Positions 38,346 through 50,995 of a DNA stretch of 64,000 nt are shown here, piece by piece (position 1 is the stretch's first letter; each line of letters starts with the position of its first letter). Both the position numbers and the translations under genes were made by a program. The notes under the pieces are model-generated. The model ran no database searches. It was not told the origin of the DNA and worked only from the letters and a program-made list of their open reading frames with translations. The DNA is taken from the NCBI RefSeq assembly GCF_037042795.1, contig NC_089649.1:31397121-31461120 (forward strand), in the 5' to 3' direction. This stretch comes from Molothrus aeneus (taxonomy: Eukaryota > Chordata > Aves > Passeriformes > Icteridae).

Positions 38346-41123
38346 TCCTGAGTGGTTGGACAGGGAAGTGTGCATAATAATAAGGAATTTACAGAAATAC
38401 TTGTACTTTCACAAAAAAGAGTTATATGCTGCATTAGAGTCCTTCTCTTTATTTTGGAGTTTGGAAAAGATGGGACACTTTTTGGGTTTCAGTGGAAAAT
38501 GATGACAGTATTGTCACCCTTCTGTGGCCTCATAAGAAAGATGCTAGGGAAAAAAGTGGGGTTTGAATTTTACCCTGTTTTATTTTGGTTCCTGAAATCA
38601 GCTGAAGGAAGTCTTGTGCCTCATTCAATGACTGTAGCTGCCTCCTTGCCCAGTATTCAAAATATTCCTATAGGCTGCACAAAAGAACGAATTGGCTAAT
38701 ATAGGAATTTGGATTATGCTGCAGTGCCTGTGTGCCTGTTTGGAATTTTTTTTCCCCTTCATAAATACCAAGTGTTGATGTAGTTATGCTCCTGCTGAAG
38801 TTGGCTGTGCCACCAACTTTTGGAAATTTAACATCATTGAAAATTCCTGTCCTATGATACTGTTGATGTTGTATTGAGTAGCATTTGAAGATAAATATAT
38901 CAATCCAAATATGCCACCATTTTCCTTCTTTCAAAATATGTGAAAATATATGAAAAGAAAGGGGGAGTTTTTCAGTGGATGTTAACTTACTTGTACATAT
39001 GTAAACCAAAACATTTTACCTTCTCCTTCTGTTTTGAGGACTTCATTAGTGCAGCCACCTATTTCACTGCAGAAGTAACCAAAGTCAATGTGCTTTTCTT
39101 CTTAATCATTCTTCCTACTCCTTTTATGCTTCTGCTTGATTGTTTTACTCTTTCCAACCTAAGAAATAATTTTGGCCATTTTCTGAAATGTCCAATGTTT
39201 CACAGGCAGTTTGAGGAAAGAAATGCACATTTGCCAAGCATAAATTATTGAAACTTACAGCTTGATTAGGTGCCAGAGTTGAAGCATGGCATATTTAACT
39301 CTACAGTTTGCTTCTTGCCAGTTGCTTAATGGTTCCACACCAGTCTGCTCCAAGCAAAAGATTAGTTATTGTGGTAAATGCCATTCTCCCAAGCTTTTCA
39401 GTGATTATGGAGCCAGTGTAAGCCTATTCTCTATGCTTAAATTTTACTTCTCACAGTCATAAATTTGGGTTGTAAGTGAACAGATAAAGAATAATAGGTG
39501 CCCTAGCTCTTGTGTAAAAAAACCCCAATCAAACAGCAAACCAAAAGCAGATTATTACATGTAGCATAGTAAGTACGTGCATCTATAGTGACAATCATTT
39601 CATTGATCAAACATGATGAGGCTCTGTTCTGATACTGAGAAGTTAAGATCAGGAGTTGAAGTCTTGGTATCGTGTATGGGTGGTATGAATACTGTGTGGA
39701 ACAAAGGTTCCTGTGTGGGCTATGAAAGACTAAGTGAAATCTTGTGATATTCAAAGCAGCCAAAGCATCAAGAAATTTTAAGTTTTCTTTCTCACATTTA
39801 GAGCTAACCAAAAGGAAAAACAAAGGACAAAAATAATCCAGGTTAATTCCTTATTCAGAGGTGGAGAAAAATTTCTCCCTGTAGATAAGGTAGCTACCAA
39901 AAACTTTATTTGAGAAAATTTGACATGATTTTTTACTTATTTTGAAAAAAAAAAGAAATGTGCTAATTCTGCAGGTGTTCTGATTAAAAAAAAAACCATC
40001 TAAACTGCCATTTTCTGTCTTACATACTTTAGAGAAATGAACCAATCCCCAAATGAAATGGGTAACTGAAGCTTTAGAGTGAGGTACTTTATAGAAATAT
40101 GCCTAGCAGAATGCAGAAACTCTTTTCAGAGAGAATCTGTCTTGACAGGTTCAGCTTGATAAGTGAGCAATGATGTTTTGATTAAAATAAATCGATTGCA
40201 TTTGTATAGAAGGTAGTCTTGGAGCTATTCATCCCAGCCAATGTTTTGTTGGCTTGGGGTGCTCTTAGAAGCATAATAATAGGCTCTGGGAAGCTTTGAA
40301 GTGAAAAACAAGGTGATGAAAGATCAGACACTTGTATGGCTAGGCAGCTACTGATGGGGAGTTTACAGAATTTCAGGGAGTTTTTTTGGGAAGTGTTGGT
40401 TGCCCAAGGTCAAATTAAGTATGTACTTTTCTAAATTTATTTACTCGTCATCCTTTATTGAGATGCTCACATAATTTGTTCAGTTAAAGAAAAGAAATAT
40501 TTAAGAGAAACTGACAAGTGGAGAGGTGGGACACCAAAAGTCACAAGAGGTGATGGATTTTATAATTGCTAAAGTCTGAGGAGGCTGAATAAAACATCAG
40601 TAATAGGGGTACAGTTATGGTCTACAAAATGCATTGACTAGGAAAAACAGCTAGTATTTTCTTACTCTGCGGCTGTCTAATCTTATGATTCATCTTTGAA
40701 TTTTCCTGTATGTGACATCAACCCACTTGTCATTGCTGCTATTTCTTTTTGTTGTCATTTGTTTACCTTCTTTCAGAAACAGTCTTGAATTTTGCATTGG
40801 TTTTAACCCTTTCCTTTGTTTCTTTTCTTACATCATCCTATTCTTCAGATGGTGGGCAATTAGCTTTGATACATAGCTAAATATGCTCATATTAATTTTT
40901 TCTATGTCCTCTGAAGTAGCAAGTGTTGCTATCCTCAATGATATTTATGCACTTGCTGAGCAGCCATGGCACTTAATATGATGTAGCCCTTCAAAAGCTT
41001 CAGTCATGACCCCATCTTCTGCCACCTGGCTTCATTTTACTGACCTGATTGGATTTAGTGTGATATGATTCCTCAGTCCCAAATGCTGCCTCATCATATA
41101 AAATAAACAAAAAGCCCCCAGCT
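38346..41123. other. AT-rich unique sequence, no gene seen
   Basis: Four open stretches of 100 to 115 codons lie between 38352 and 39823 on both strands. They overlap one another, lack domains and have no convincing splice signals. I treat them as chance. C/A-rich patches (39515-39550) and A runs also occur. Confidence 0.5.
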
Positions 41124-41177
41124 ATTTGCATTATTTATGGCATTATTATTGACCTGCTTGTTTATTTAAACAAGCAG
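41124..41177. promoter_or_regulatory. Candidate enhancer core: octamer plus forkhead palindrome
   Basis: A perfect POU octamer ATTTGCAT lies at 41124-41131. A 24-bp inverted repeat follows at 41154-41177, with 11-base arms CTGCTTGTTTA and TAAACAAGCAG around TT. Each arm contains a forkhead core (TGTTTA or TAAACA). Between them is a caudal-like TTTATGG. The combination resembles a developmental enhancer core. Binding and activity are inferred; conservation has not been examined. Confidence 0.35.
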
Positions 41178-42073
41178 TTCAAATGATACACCGGAAACAT
41201 GTGTGTGCTCAGTAATTCAGGTAAGATCTTTGGACTTTAAATGGAGAATCTGGTATTGCAGTAGCAGCTGTTTATGAATCACAGCTGGTTCCAAACCACA
41301 GAATCAGTGTCTTACAGTGGGAGTGCAAGAAAGGGAGATGTGGCAAAAGTTTTCAGAGCAGCAATCTAATGGTACCATGGTTACATTTAAGGAGCTTGAA
41401 ACTCTTTGCAGAAGCTCATGTTTTAAAAATACCCCAAAAGACTTTGAACCACTGGAACCAAATAGTTCCCAAAATGTCATTACATGTTGAAATACAAGGT
41501 TAATGACACCCAACTTCTCAAATGTGTAACTCTGTATGTGTGGTTTTCTGTAATTTAATTTTTTCTGTTCACTTTTAGGGAATCTCTCTAAGTTTTGAAG
41601 AGCAGCATGGAGTATTGTGCTGGCAACTCTCCAGATGCCTGAGGGTAGCAAAAATTTGCATATTCCTTTGAATTATTTTACATTTCTAATACATGTATTT
41701 GAATTCTGGATTAGATAAAAATGAAGCTGCCTTTAATGCATTAAGACCTTTCATTATGCTGTTGTGGATGGAGAAAAGAGAAGAAAATTCCTGAGATTAT
41801 GCTTATTGTCTTTGAAAGCTATGCTGTATATTTTTTGTCTCTCTGGTGCTTTTGTAGCCGTTAAGGAACAAACAAAAAAACCCAACAAAATATATAGCAA
41901 CATATCCTCAAAAAAAAAAAAAAGGTATAAATGGTATTGATGATGATATATCTTCCCATTTTTTCTTAATGGTTTAATTTTTTTCTTTCATCTACAGTAT
42001 CTCATTTCACCTCTCTGTTGAACAGTTTGTCTTCCTCACCTCTCCAAATGACTTTCTTACTCCTTGGGTTTTC
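41178..42073. other. AT-rich sequence, no gene seen
   Basis: A 115-codon minus-strand open stretch at 41304-41651 has no recognisable domain. A run of 14 A lies at 41910-41923, next to a C/A-rich patch at 41868-41893. Confidence 0.5.
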
Positions 42074-42092
42074 TTTTTTTTTTTTTTTTTTT
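42074..42092 (+). repeat. Poly-T tract
   Basis: Nineteen uninterrupted T, without an adjacent recognisable retroposon body. Confidence 0.9.
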
Positions 42093-42726
42093 CTAAGCAC
42101 CTTTCTCTATGACTTTTGCAGAAATGTTTATATAAAAGGTATATTAGGTCAGTTGGAGAACTTCTCCCAAACTAGGGCTGTGGTCCATATAAGCAAAGGA
42201 CCCTAAACTCTCTGTGACTTTGCCTGAGGTCTGAAGGGCCCACAGGTCTTCCTAAAAAACTTTATTACAAAAGCTACCTAGCAGAAAAAAATAACCAATT
42301 AATATTTGAAAGTAAATCCATATTTTATAAAGAGCTTGGTGGTGCAAATAATGTGTGTGATAGGAATTGTATGTACAGAGAGAAAAAGCATTAATTTTGT
42401 AAGATCTATGTTAGTAAGGTAAAATTCTTTATGAAAACTTGGCTTTTTACTAAACTATTTTTAAGCCAAACAGTGTGGTCATAAGTGATAACAGATATTG
42501 CTAATTTGAGATAAAATATCAAATGTTGCTGCAAAGAAAGTGCAAATAATATTTTATTAATGTAAATTTTCTTTCTCTCACCTCATGTATCTAATTATGG
42601 GTGAAAGAGAAGTAAATCCACTTTTCATGTAAGGTTGTTAACTTGACAGTGTCCCTTTAAGTTGTGAGGATGTGCAGAGTAGTTGGGAATGTGAGATACT
42701 GTAGGGTACCAAATGTGTGATGTGAT
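42093..42726. other. AT-rich sequence, no gene seen
   Basis: I see nothing recognisable in this stretch. Confidence 0.55.
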
Positions 42727-42806
42727 GTTGCTAGGCAACTCCCTTATTGTTTTAAACAAACCTCATAGAGCTGGCAACAGCTGTCAAAGCTCTTGGCTCT
42801 TGACAG
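42727..42806. promoter_or_regulatory. Candidate enhancer core: RFX X-box and paired TGTCA sites
   Basis: GTTGCTAGGCAAC at 42727-42739 is a near-palindromic RFX X-box. ATTGTTTTAAACAAAC follows. At 42781-42806 the arms CTGTCAA and TTGACAG face each other across 12 bases; TGTCA is the core bound by TALE homeodomain proteins (MEIS, PREP, TGIF). The spacing within 80 bases suggests a compact regulatory module. Function is inferred only from motif content. Confidence 0.3.
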
Positions 42807-44439
42807 TAACACAGACCTCAAAAGAACTTAGAACAAAAATCTCCCAAAATAAGCTCTAATATATAACACAATCCCACAGTGCTAGCAAACATGTGAACCT
42901 ATTTGTTAAGTTAGCAGATACAGTTATCTGTTACAATTCTATAACCAGTATTTCATGACAACTATGTAATTTGTTTACATAGATTTTAAAAAAAGCCCAA
43001 ACCCCAACTGTTAGTACATCAATTTGTCTTTTTAAAAGAATGCCTTTCAGAGCTGCCAATGGTAGCAAATCTGTTTGCATGTATTCAAAAAGAGCATCCT
43101 ATGTGTGCAGGCAAGAAAGGCAAAATGTTACATAGAAGAATAGCCATGTGTATGTTTGTGGATTTTTTCCTTTTATCTGCTGTTGAATTTTGTATATTTT
43201 GGTATGTCAGAAACAGAGGTGAGATCATTTCTGTCAATATTACAGTCCATAAAAATTGATTTAGATATAGCACACTAACATCTATCTATATGGCAAAGCT
43301 TTTAAAACAGGAACCAGCCCCCAAGATTTCAAAAGGGAACCCAGATCTCTACTGAAATAACCCATGATCTGTCAAAATTTTTGACACTAGGAGATAAGTA
43401 GGTCTGTAAACAGCTTCTTGTCTGGAAATATGTGTGGAATGCGAAAAATAGAGAGTAGCTCCTTACACGTTTTCCACTTCCTCCTGACTGCTTGAAAACA
43501 ACCCAGCTTAAATCTAGCTGCGGGGCAGTGCTGGGCTTCTGTTAATGTTCCTTAGTGCAGCATCAGAGCTCACATGCAGCATCACACAAGCTTGTCTGGC
43601 TGGCTGTTGTATTATTCACACCCCACCAAAGTGCAGGTGAAGTCAGCGTCTCAGTGTCCAGGTATTCTCCTCATTGCTGTGTGAATGATCTCACCATCAC
43701 ACTGCTGGCAGCAGCTTTGCTTTATCTCTGCCCGTAATTGTTCAGTTTTCTCTGTTCTGGTCAACAAAACACAAACTTGAATGCCTAGCTAGTTAAAGCT
43801 GTCACAGGAATCTTCTGAGCTCTAGAGATGCTCTCTGTGGTGAAATGAGAGTTTAAATATAGAGAACAGCTGTTTTTCAAGTTGCTGCTTCACCCTACAA
43901 ATGACAGACTAGCAGAGATTAAGCCTGACTACCCTAGACCCTAGAATGTATGATTTTCTACTTTGTGTGATGTTTTTATCTATATCTATCCAGTTAAGAT
44001 TTCACCCTGAAGGGAGAATTTTTTCCACTATAAATTTTGTCAAACCTTAGCCTTGTTTTTGGAAAACTTCAGAATGTGAAAATAGCTCAGTGGTTCAGAC
44101 TATGAGTTGATGTAGCATGATATCCTGACTCTAAGGCATGCATATGCTGATGTCTGAAGAAAAATAAAAAAGAGTTTAAGAGAATATAAATCTTCCTCAA
44201 GGTATTCTCTTGTCTGACTGTATTTTGGTGAACAGGATTTCCTGAGCTTTGTATCATTTAGATATTTAGGCATTTAGTGTTGATATGGTTGCAATTCAGT
44301 AACATTTAGAAATTCACTTTGCATGCTCTTCCTCTGAATCCACAAAACTTTTTGCATCCACCATGTCTTCTGGCTAGGAGTTTCACAATTTAGCGTAGCA
44401 GTGTGTAGTGAATCCCAGCCTTTTGTTTGTTCCGAGCCT
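42807..44439. other. Unique sequence, no gene seen
   Basis: No exon is supported. A GC-richer patch at 43500-43740 contains a 60-codon open stretch without motifs. Confidence 0.5.
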
Positions 44440-44830
44440 GTACCTCTTAGTCTCACTTGATCATGCCCAGTGCTCATGTAGACAGAGGCAGTGAATAATC
44501 GAGTCAGTTGTTCACCATGTCCATACAATTAATGATTTTGTAGGCTTTGATCTCCTCTTTGCTCAAATTGAACAGTCCTGGGCTATTTAGTTGTTCATAT
44601 GGAAAGCGTCACTTATTTTTGCTTGTTTTTTTCCAGTTCTTTTGTGTCCTTTTTGGGAATTGGAGAGAAAGAGATTCAAGGGGTAAAAGAAGGATGTTTT
44701 CTACTGTGGTGTAATGTTTTGGGGTTTTCTTCCATTTTTCTTTCATAGTAATGCCTAGAATTTAAGCTGCTTTTTTGACTGCTGCCTAGTGCTAGTCCAC
44801 TGTTGATCATGACATATTGCTGTTTTCCCA
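44440..44830 (-). mobile_element. Ancient, strongly diverged CR1-type LINE fragment
   Basis: The plus strand contains GATCTCCTCTTTGCTCAAAT, TTGAACAGTCCTGGGCTATT and TTCATATGGAAAG. These match, in order, the reverse complement of CR1 ORF2 C-terminal coding sequence. AGCTGCTTTTTTGACTGCTG further on matches a conserved internal block of old amniote CR1 elements. The sequence between is eroded, with indels. No reading frame survives. Edges are approximate and remote homology could extend to about 44900. Confidence 0.5.
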
Positions 44831-47800
44831 CCCCAAGCCATTTCATTACAGAAAAAATGTTCAACTCTTCCCCACAGTACAGACTTACCACTTTTCCAGC
44901 AACTTTTTCTGACAACAGCCAATCTAGCTGTTTATTTGCTGTTGTTTTCTCCAGTTTCAAAAGCAGTGGAACATTTTTTAAAAAAATTAAGTATTGATTG
45001 AGGGAAGAGGAGGTCATCCAAATGTTTTTATCTGTCAACTGCTATCTGTGAAGCAGGGTTTTCCCTTAGTGGGATCAAATGGAGGGCAGCAATTCAATCT
45101 GAAGTCTCTGTGGGAACGTTAGAGAATATTTGAACATCTGCTTTGAGAACCCACTTGAAGAATAACCCTGCACAATAGCGGAGGAACATATGGACTGCAT
45201 GCTGAAGTGAAGACCACAGGTAATACTGTTGGCACAAGCAAAAAGAGGAAAAAACTCGTATAAGTTACATGGAGGTTACATATGTTACAAAAAATAATTA
45301 TTATTATGTGGTAATATATGCAATTTTGCATTTTTAAAATAATAGTATAGCAATGAATTTATGGATAGGCAAATGATCACTATGGCGTGAAAGTCAATGG
45401 AAACTTAAGTGCCCTGAAAATTAGGCAGAAAATATGTAATAATATTTTCTCTGTTGTTTATTTGGAACTAATACTCTCATATTAGCATTTTGTTTCTGCA
45501 AGAAGATTGTGAGCAAATAGAAAAAAATACCACAATTCTTATGCAATGAAAAGATGGCTATTACCAGCTGCTCTCCCAGTATAAATCAGAGTCTATTTTT
45601 CAGGCCTGCTGAAAAATAGAGTTCTGCTTCATCCCTGGGTTTTGGGTCTCCAGCATGGACAGAAGTCTTGCAAGTTCTGGTATATTATCGGGGTCTGTCT
45701 ACATTACTGTTGCATGAGTTGGCAGGATGATGTGCAAGAAAATGTATTTATGCTTTTAATCCTGTGTACTCTACTATCAGTGTTATGCCTATAGATGTGT
45801 CAAATCAGCAAGTGTTGATTTTATGGCCTGAGTCATGAAAAGGCCCATTTTCCCTATGTTAATTGAGACAGTTTTTGAATGTATTTCAGTTTAGTCATTC
45901 ATGGTTTGTAAATATTAAATTTAGTTTAACACTTATTTAATATAGCTTCTGAAAATAATATGCTTTGGCTTTATATGGCACAAACATGATTGAACACAAT
46001 GTGTAAATTATATGGTTCAAGATATTAAATATATACAGAAAATAGTACACATAGATTGAAATTCAGTGTCTCCTTTTATAGAAGTTGAAAAAGATTTTTC
46101 AGTAACTTTTCTTTTCTGTAATGCAGACATAGTTACATGGAGCTTAAGGTCTAGGCTTCTAACTTGGAAGGACTGGTTACATAAATGAAAGATCAAAAAG
46201 AAATTCAGGCTAATATTCTCTCTGAGAAACTTCTCCAGTTTTAAGACCACCCTAACCATATGGTCAATAAGTAAAAAAAAAAAAATCAGTTATTTAAAAA
46301 AACTGAGTTACATTTATGTCTACAGTCCTTCTTACTGGCCCAGTTTTCTATTCCCCAGCATGAGTTAGAATCAACATCAACACAAGCATCTCAGGAAAAG
46401 ATGGACAAGATGACACTATCCATTCTATCCTATACTACTAGAGAGATGTTGAACTTTTTATTCATTTCTGTCATGGTTGTAAAAGAGTGAAGACTGATAG
46501 TACTAAGCTGTGGAATACGCTTTTTGCCTAGAGCGCATAGAATATTACACACTGTCAAACTAAAGCTTGATAAGTAGTGGTAAATTTCATGACATGGAAA
46601 AATTACATGACCTCAAGTATCTTTTTCATGGGTTGAATTACCAAATAATGCTCATCTTTTGCCAATTCTATTTAAAAATATTTACATTCCTTTACATAGA
46701 GTTTTCAACAACTACACCTTTTCCATTGGGTAACAGTTCCCTGTGCATGTAAGTTCTGCTTAATGTAGTAGTAATTGCATGAATAAACTATCCTGCTTTC
46801 TCAAGTCATGTGAGCTATTAGTATAACTATCTAAACTCTTAAGATTTGACTTACGAATTCAAAAGGAACATCTGTAGCACATACAGGATGTTGTAAACTT
46901 GTCAAATTAGAGAAATTTTGAGTAACATATAATTAACTTTGGATGACACATAATTCAGTACACTCAGAAACTTTCTATTTTTCTAATAATAATGAAAATA
47001 AACTTCAGTTATTTACCCTACTCACATTTGTAGTTTGAAATAAAACTTTAAAAGGTGAATCACATTCATCGTCACTTGGTAGGAAATAAGAAACAAACCA
47101 AAATATACTCATGTTTTCACATCATTTTTATAGCTAGATGGTTACAAGAGCTGAAGATGGTTTCCCCATAAGCATTACTAATACCCAGAGTCAGAAGAGT
47201 ACCATTTAATCTGATGTACCAGAACCATATTTAGCTTAGTTATGTTCCGTTCACTCTATCCCTAAGTAAATTGCCTTTTCAAAGTAGGAATTTGTGTCAA
47301 AAAAGCTTGCAAAATCACAGCCTAAAATGTCTTTCCTAAAAAAAAAAAAGAAAAAAGTAGTAGGAGCCAAGAAACATCAAAGGATAAAGTTTGCAATTAC
47401 AGCAAAACTATAGAAAAAACATAGTATGTAAATTTACTGTTTTCAAATGTACAGTGCTGTGAGGAAACCTACCTATCTCTGGGGTACTGTGGTTCAGCAG
47501 AGTAAAGATTTAGCTCTCCAGCTCTTCACAGCTCATTTTACTTCTGAGACAGTACTGTGACAGAGCAGTTCAACAGACTAATTACACTATTTTGCATGCA
47601 AGTGGTGAAATGCGTAGGTAAATGCCGATTTACCACATTAGCACTTCAGAGGGAAGTGATTTTTTTGAGGATGGAAAATGGAATGAATAAGAGTGTATCA
47701 GATTTTATTTTTAATCTCTCTTGGTTTTTCACCGGGAACATTAGGAACCTTCTTGCTCCAGTTGCAGATATTGATGTACTGAGTTAATCAGTGCCATATC

Positions 47801-48964
47801 TAGAAGGTGTTGATTGCTTGCTTCAAATTTAGTGAAACTACAGCGGCATGAATTTTCACCTGCTCTTCAAAAGCTCATTCATCTCCCTGGATGCCTACAA
47901 TGCTCACCCTTCTTCAGAGCTGCTTGTACTGAACTCTTTAAACTAAAGAGGGCTTGGATATGCTAATCAGATATCCATCTGTAAAATTTGTTATGAAGTA
48001 GCAGAGAGTAATGTATGAGCCTGTCAGCCTTTGTAGATCTCCAACACCTAGGGCATGAGTAGCCACAGCAGTAGAGCCATTAAAGTTGAATACATGGGTG
48101 TTGGATGCCAAGGTACTGCTGAAATTCCAGAGATACAACATAGCTATGCTGTTTTGAATTTTTGTCATTTATCCTCAGTTTTATCTGCCTGGTACTAAAC
48201 AGTGACATTTAGACATTTGCTTGTAGGAGCCCAATAAGGGACAAACCATGAAGAAATAAAATGGCAAAATGAAAACAGCTTTTATTTTGAGCTAATTAAA
48301 ATGGTTCATTTTCCTAGGGCTAGCTCTATGTACTAAATCTAAAAAATAGGCTGTTAGCAAAGTAAAATACAGAAAGAAATTCCCAATGCTTGGATGAACA
48401 CATAGAAGAGGGTTTTGGAGAAAAAAACTTATACAAGGAGGATGAATGGACTTTTCGCATTCTCTGATGCAGATAAATTAGACAGTGCCCAGTTGAGTTG
48501 CTTTGTTGAGCCTCTGAATAGGGAGTGAAGTGACAAAAAGAAATATCAAGTTGTGTTGACATATTGTTTTTTTGTTTTTAAATCAGGACTTCTGAGAAAT
48601 AAATGTAGTTATTTACTTCAAAACAATTAGTTATAAGTCATTACAATGTCAGAGGATGTTGAAAGACAAATATTAAGTGTAGTGCATGGCTACATCTCAA
48701 AGAGCTTTTTTGGATAATCTGGCCTTAAGTAGCATAGGGCCTGAGAAGCCAAGTCTATCATGTACTAGTGCACTTGAACAGAATGTTTTTGTGACACCTT
48801 GTCCTTAATGACATTTTTATCTGTAGGTACTGAATGCCTTTTAAAAATCTGAAACTTGCTGCTTGATGAGTCATCACAAAGAAGCCAGGGAGATGGAGGG
48901 TGTTAAACTGGCTTCCAAAAAATACTGATGCCAATTTCCCTCTTATCCTGTTTGTTCCTTTTCA
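44831..48964. other. AT-rich unique sequence, no gene seen
   Basis: No gene or repeat is recognised. The minus-strand open stretch 44676-45038 (120 codons) partly overlies the old CR1 remnant and has no domain I recognise. A run of A occurs near 46273 and another near 47340. Confidence 0.55.
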
Positions 48965-49022
48965 TTTGTTGTTTTGGTGGAGTTTTTTTGTTTGTGTTTT
49001 TTGGGTTGTTGTTCTTTTTTTC
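48965..49022 (+). repeat. T/G-rich low-complexity block
   Basis: A short block of T runs with GG and GGG islands on the plus strand, of the same type as those at 15538 and 27405. Confidence 0.7.
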
Positions 49023-49297
49023 CCAGAAATAAGGGGCTGTAGAACCAGTATGTGTTGTAATAAATACAGAGGGAAAATCACTAAAGAGGGTCTCATGAGT
49101 GCTGAGAGAAAGAGCTGATAAAAGGTCTTTACCTCACTGTCTAATATTGTATCTGAAGGATTCCAAGAGCAGTGTGAGGGCACAGCCTCCTGGTTTCATT
49201 TACTGTTAGTCTAGCCAATGTATTTATTGACTCACATGAAACACGTCATTATTTGCACACACACAAATTAAAGCAAACCAAAGCCCCTTATTTCTCA

Positions 49298-49446
49298 TTG
49301 TTTATTGACGTCACTGGCTGACAGTGAAACAGGGTGGATGGAATAAAGCATGTCAGTTGTTTTGAGGATGACAGAACATGTGCTGATGCAGGATGATTGC
49401 ATTGCCTTTTACTGCCTAAAAGCCTGTAACTAAGCATTGCAATCAT
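49298..49446. promoter_or_regulatory. Candidate regulatory segment with CRE and C/EBP-like dyad
   Basis: A perfect cAMP-response element TGACGTCA lies at 49306-49313, directly preceded by the forkhead-like TTGTTTAT. About 80 bases on, ATGATTGCATTGC (49393-49405) and GCATTGCAATCAT (49434-49446) form an inverted pair matching at 12 of 13 positions, resembling C/EBP or C/EBP-ATF sites. A perfect CpG-containing CRE surviving in CpG-poor DNA is mildly notable. Activity is inferred only. Confidence 0.3.
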
Positions 49447-50281
49447 TCTGGGCACTTATCAGTTAGGCTCTGCTGGGCTGGAGAAAACTGATATAAACTA
49501 TGCTATTCTAAACCTCAACCCTTAAAAAATATGAAGAGAGACTATTAATAAGCCTGGGATATATATTTTGAAATGAATCATTATACACTTCTAGGAGCAT
49601 ATTAGTTACCATTCCTGCCATATGTTTATACATTCTTGATCCACATCCATCTGGCACAGAAATCTGTCAGAATGTGTTCAAAAGTGATTTGAAGGATCTT
49701 AAAAGCCAAGTGCAAATTTCTACTCTGGCTTGTGTAGACTAAAGGAAAAAAAAAAAAACAAAACAAGCCTTTTTCAAAATTCAATGTAGTATTTTAAATT
49801 AAATAGACAGCACAACTTTAAAAATTGTCATTAGACAAACTTAAAAAGAAGTTGAAGGGATTAATTAGCTATATTATTTGAATAACTATTTGAAAAGCAA
49901 ATAAGAGTAACTTGAAAGTGTCTTTGGACATTTCTCAGGGCAGAGCAGCCTTGTCTTTTAGTATACAAAAATAATATTTGATATTGAGCTTTAAATATTT
50001 AAGAGAAAATTTGTTCTTCAGAGAGGAATATCAGGATGTAAAATTACCAATGGTCACACTTTTTCCATTTGCAAATGAAATTGAAACTAGAATTTACTAA
50101 TCTATAGACAGACTTGTATTTTAACGTAGATGTACCATAGCACAAAGTTAGATCCTTTTCACAGCTGGGGTTCCAAAAATCCTTTCTTGTGGTTAGTTCA
50201 TGTTAATCAAATTCTTTTTAGCAGACACATGCATTTTGTATTTCTTCACAACAACCTTATGCAGCACTACAGGTAGGAGGA
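49447..50281. other. AT-rich sequence, no gene seen
   Basis: I see nothing recognisable apart from an A-rich run near 49746-49760. Confidence 0.55.
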
Positions 50282-50995
50282 AGGGTGCCTGGAAAGATGC
50301 CCAGTGGAAAAGGACCTGGCGGTGATGGTTGACAGATGGCTGAACATGAGCCAGTGTGTGTGCCCAGGTGGCCAGGAAGGCCAGTGGCATCCTGGCCTGG
50401 ATCAACAATAGTGTGGCCAGCAGGACCAGGGCAGTGATTGTCCCCCTCTACTTGGCACTGGTGAGGCCTCACCTCAAATCCTGTGTCCAGTTCTGAGCCC
50501 TTCATTCCAAGGAGGACATGGAGATGGTGGCGTGAGAAGCTTCTCTGGGTGCTGCCCCAGAGAAGGGCAATGGAGCTGGTGAAGGATGTGGAGCACAAGT
50601 CCTGTGAGAAGCAGCTGAGGGAGCTGGAGTTGTTTAGTCTGGAGGGAAGGAGGCTCGGGGTGACCTTATCACTGTACAGCTGCCTGAAAGGAGGCTGTAG
50701 CCAGGTGGGGGTCAGTCTCTTGCCCCAGGCAACCAGCAGCAGGACAAGAGAACATAATCTAAAGCTGCACCAAGGGGGCATTTAACTTGGACATTAGGAA
50801 GAATTTCTTCAAGAAAAGGGTGATTAGATATTAGCTGCCCGGCGAGGTGCTGGAATCACAGTTCCTGGAGGTGTTTAGCAAAACATGGGATGTGGAACTC
50901 AGGGCCATGGTCTAGTTGACATGGTAGCGTTCAGTCATAGTTTGGACTTGATGATCTCAGAGGTCTTTTCCAAGTGAACTGATTCTGTGAATCTT
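50282..50995 (+). mobile_element. CR1 LINE, 5'-truncated, plus strand
   Basis: About 0.7 kb of CR1 read in the sense direction. It opens with coding wording such as ATGAGCCAGTGTGTG and GCATCCTGGCCTGGATCAAC, continues through CTGGTGAGGCCTCACCTCAA and AAGGGCAATGGAGCTGGTGA, and ends in the 3' UTR with CATGGTCTAGTTGACATGGT, TTGGACTTGATGATCTCAGA and GATTCTGTGAAT. The 3' end is therefore near 50995 and the 5' end is truncated, as is usual for CR1. The copy is less eroded than the other CR1 pieces here, which suggests a more recent insertion. It is not mobile because it lacks the endonuclease and polymerase domains. Confidence 0.95.
50483..50785 (+). pseudogene. CR1 ORF2 C-terminal remnant, broken
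   Basis: The 100-codon frame 50483-50785 reads the C-terminal end of the CR1 ORF2 polyprotein from about residue 27. It has RRAMELVKDVEHKSC, LRELELFSLEGRRLG, SCLKGGC and NLKLHQGG in the order conserved among CR1 proteins. Before residue 27 the frame departs from the family pattern: the homologous codons lie in another frame upstream, so there is a frameshift near 50540. The expected residues after the stop at 50785 also continue out of frame. All catalytic reverse-transcriptase motifs lie upstream and are missing. The antisense open stretch of 174 codons over the same bases is a shadow. Confidence 0.85.

Noticed and set aside
38352..39823. Open stretches of 100 to 115 codons on both strands
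   Set aside because: They overlap in conflicting directions, lack motifs and have no coding-like codon pattern.
50257..50781. 174-codon minus-strand open stretch
   Set aside because: It lies entirely antisense to the CR1 fragment at 50282-50995 and is a shadow of that element.
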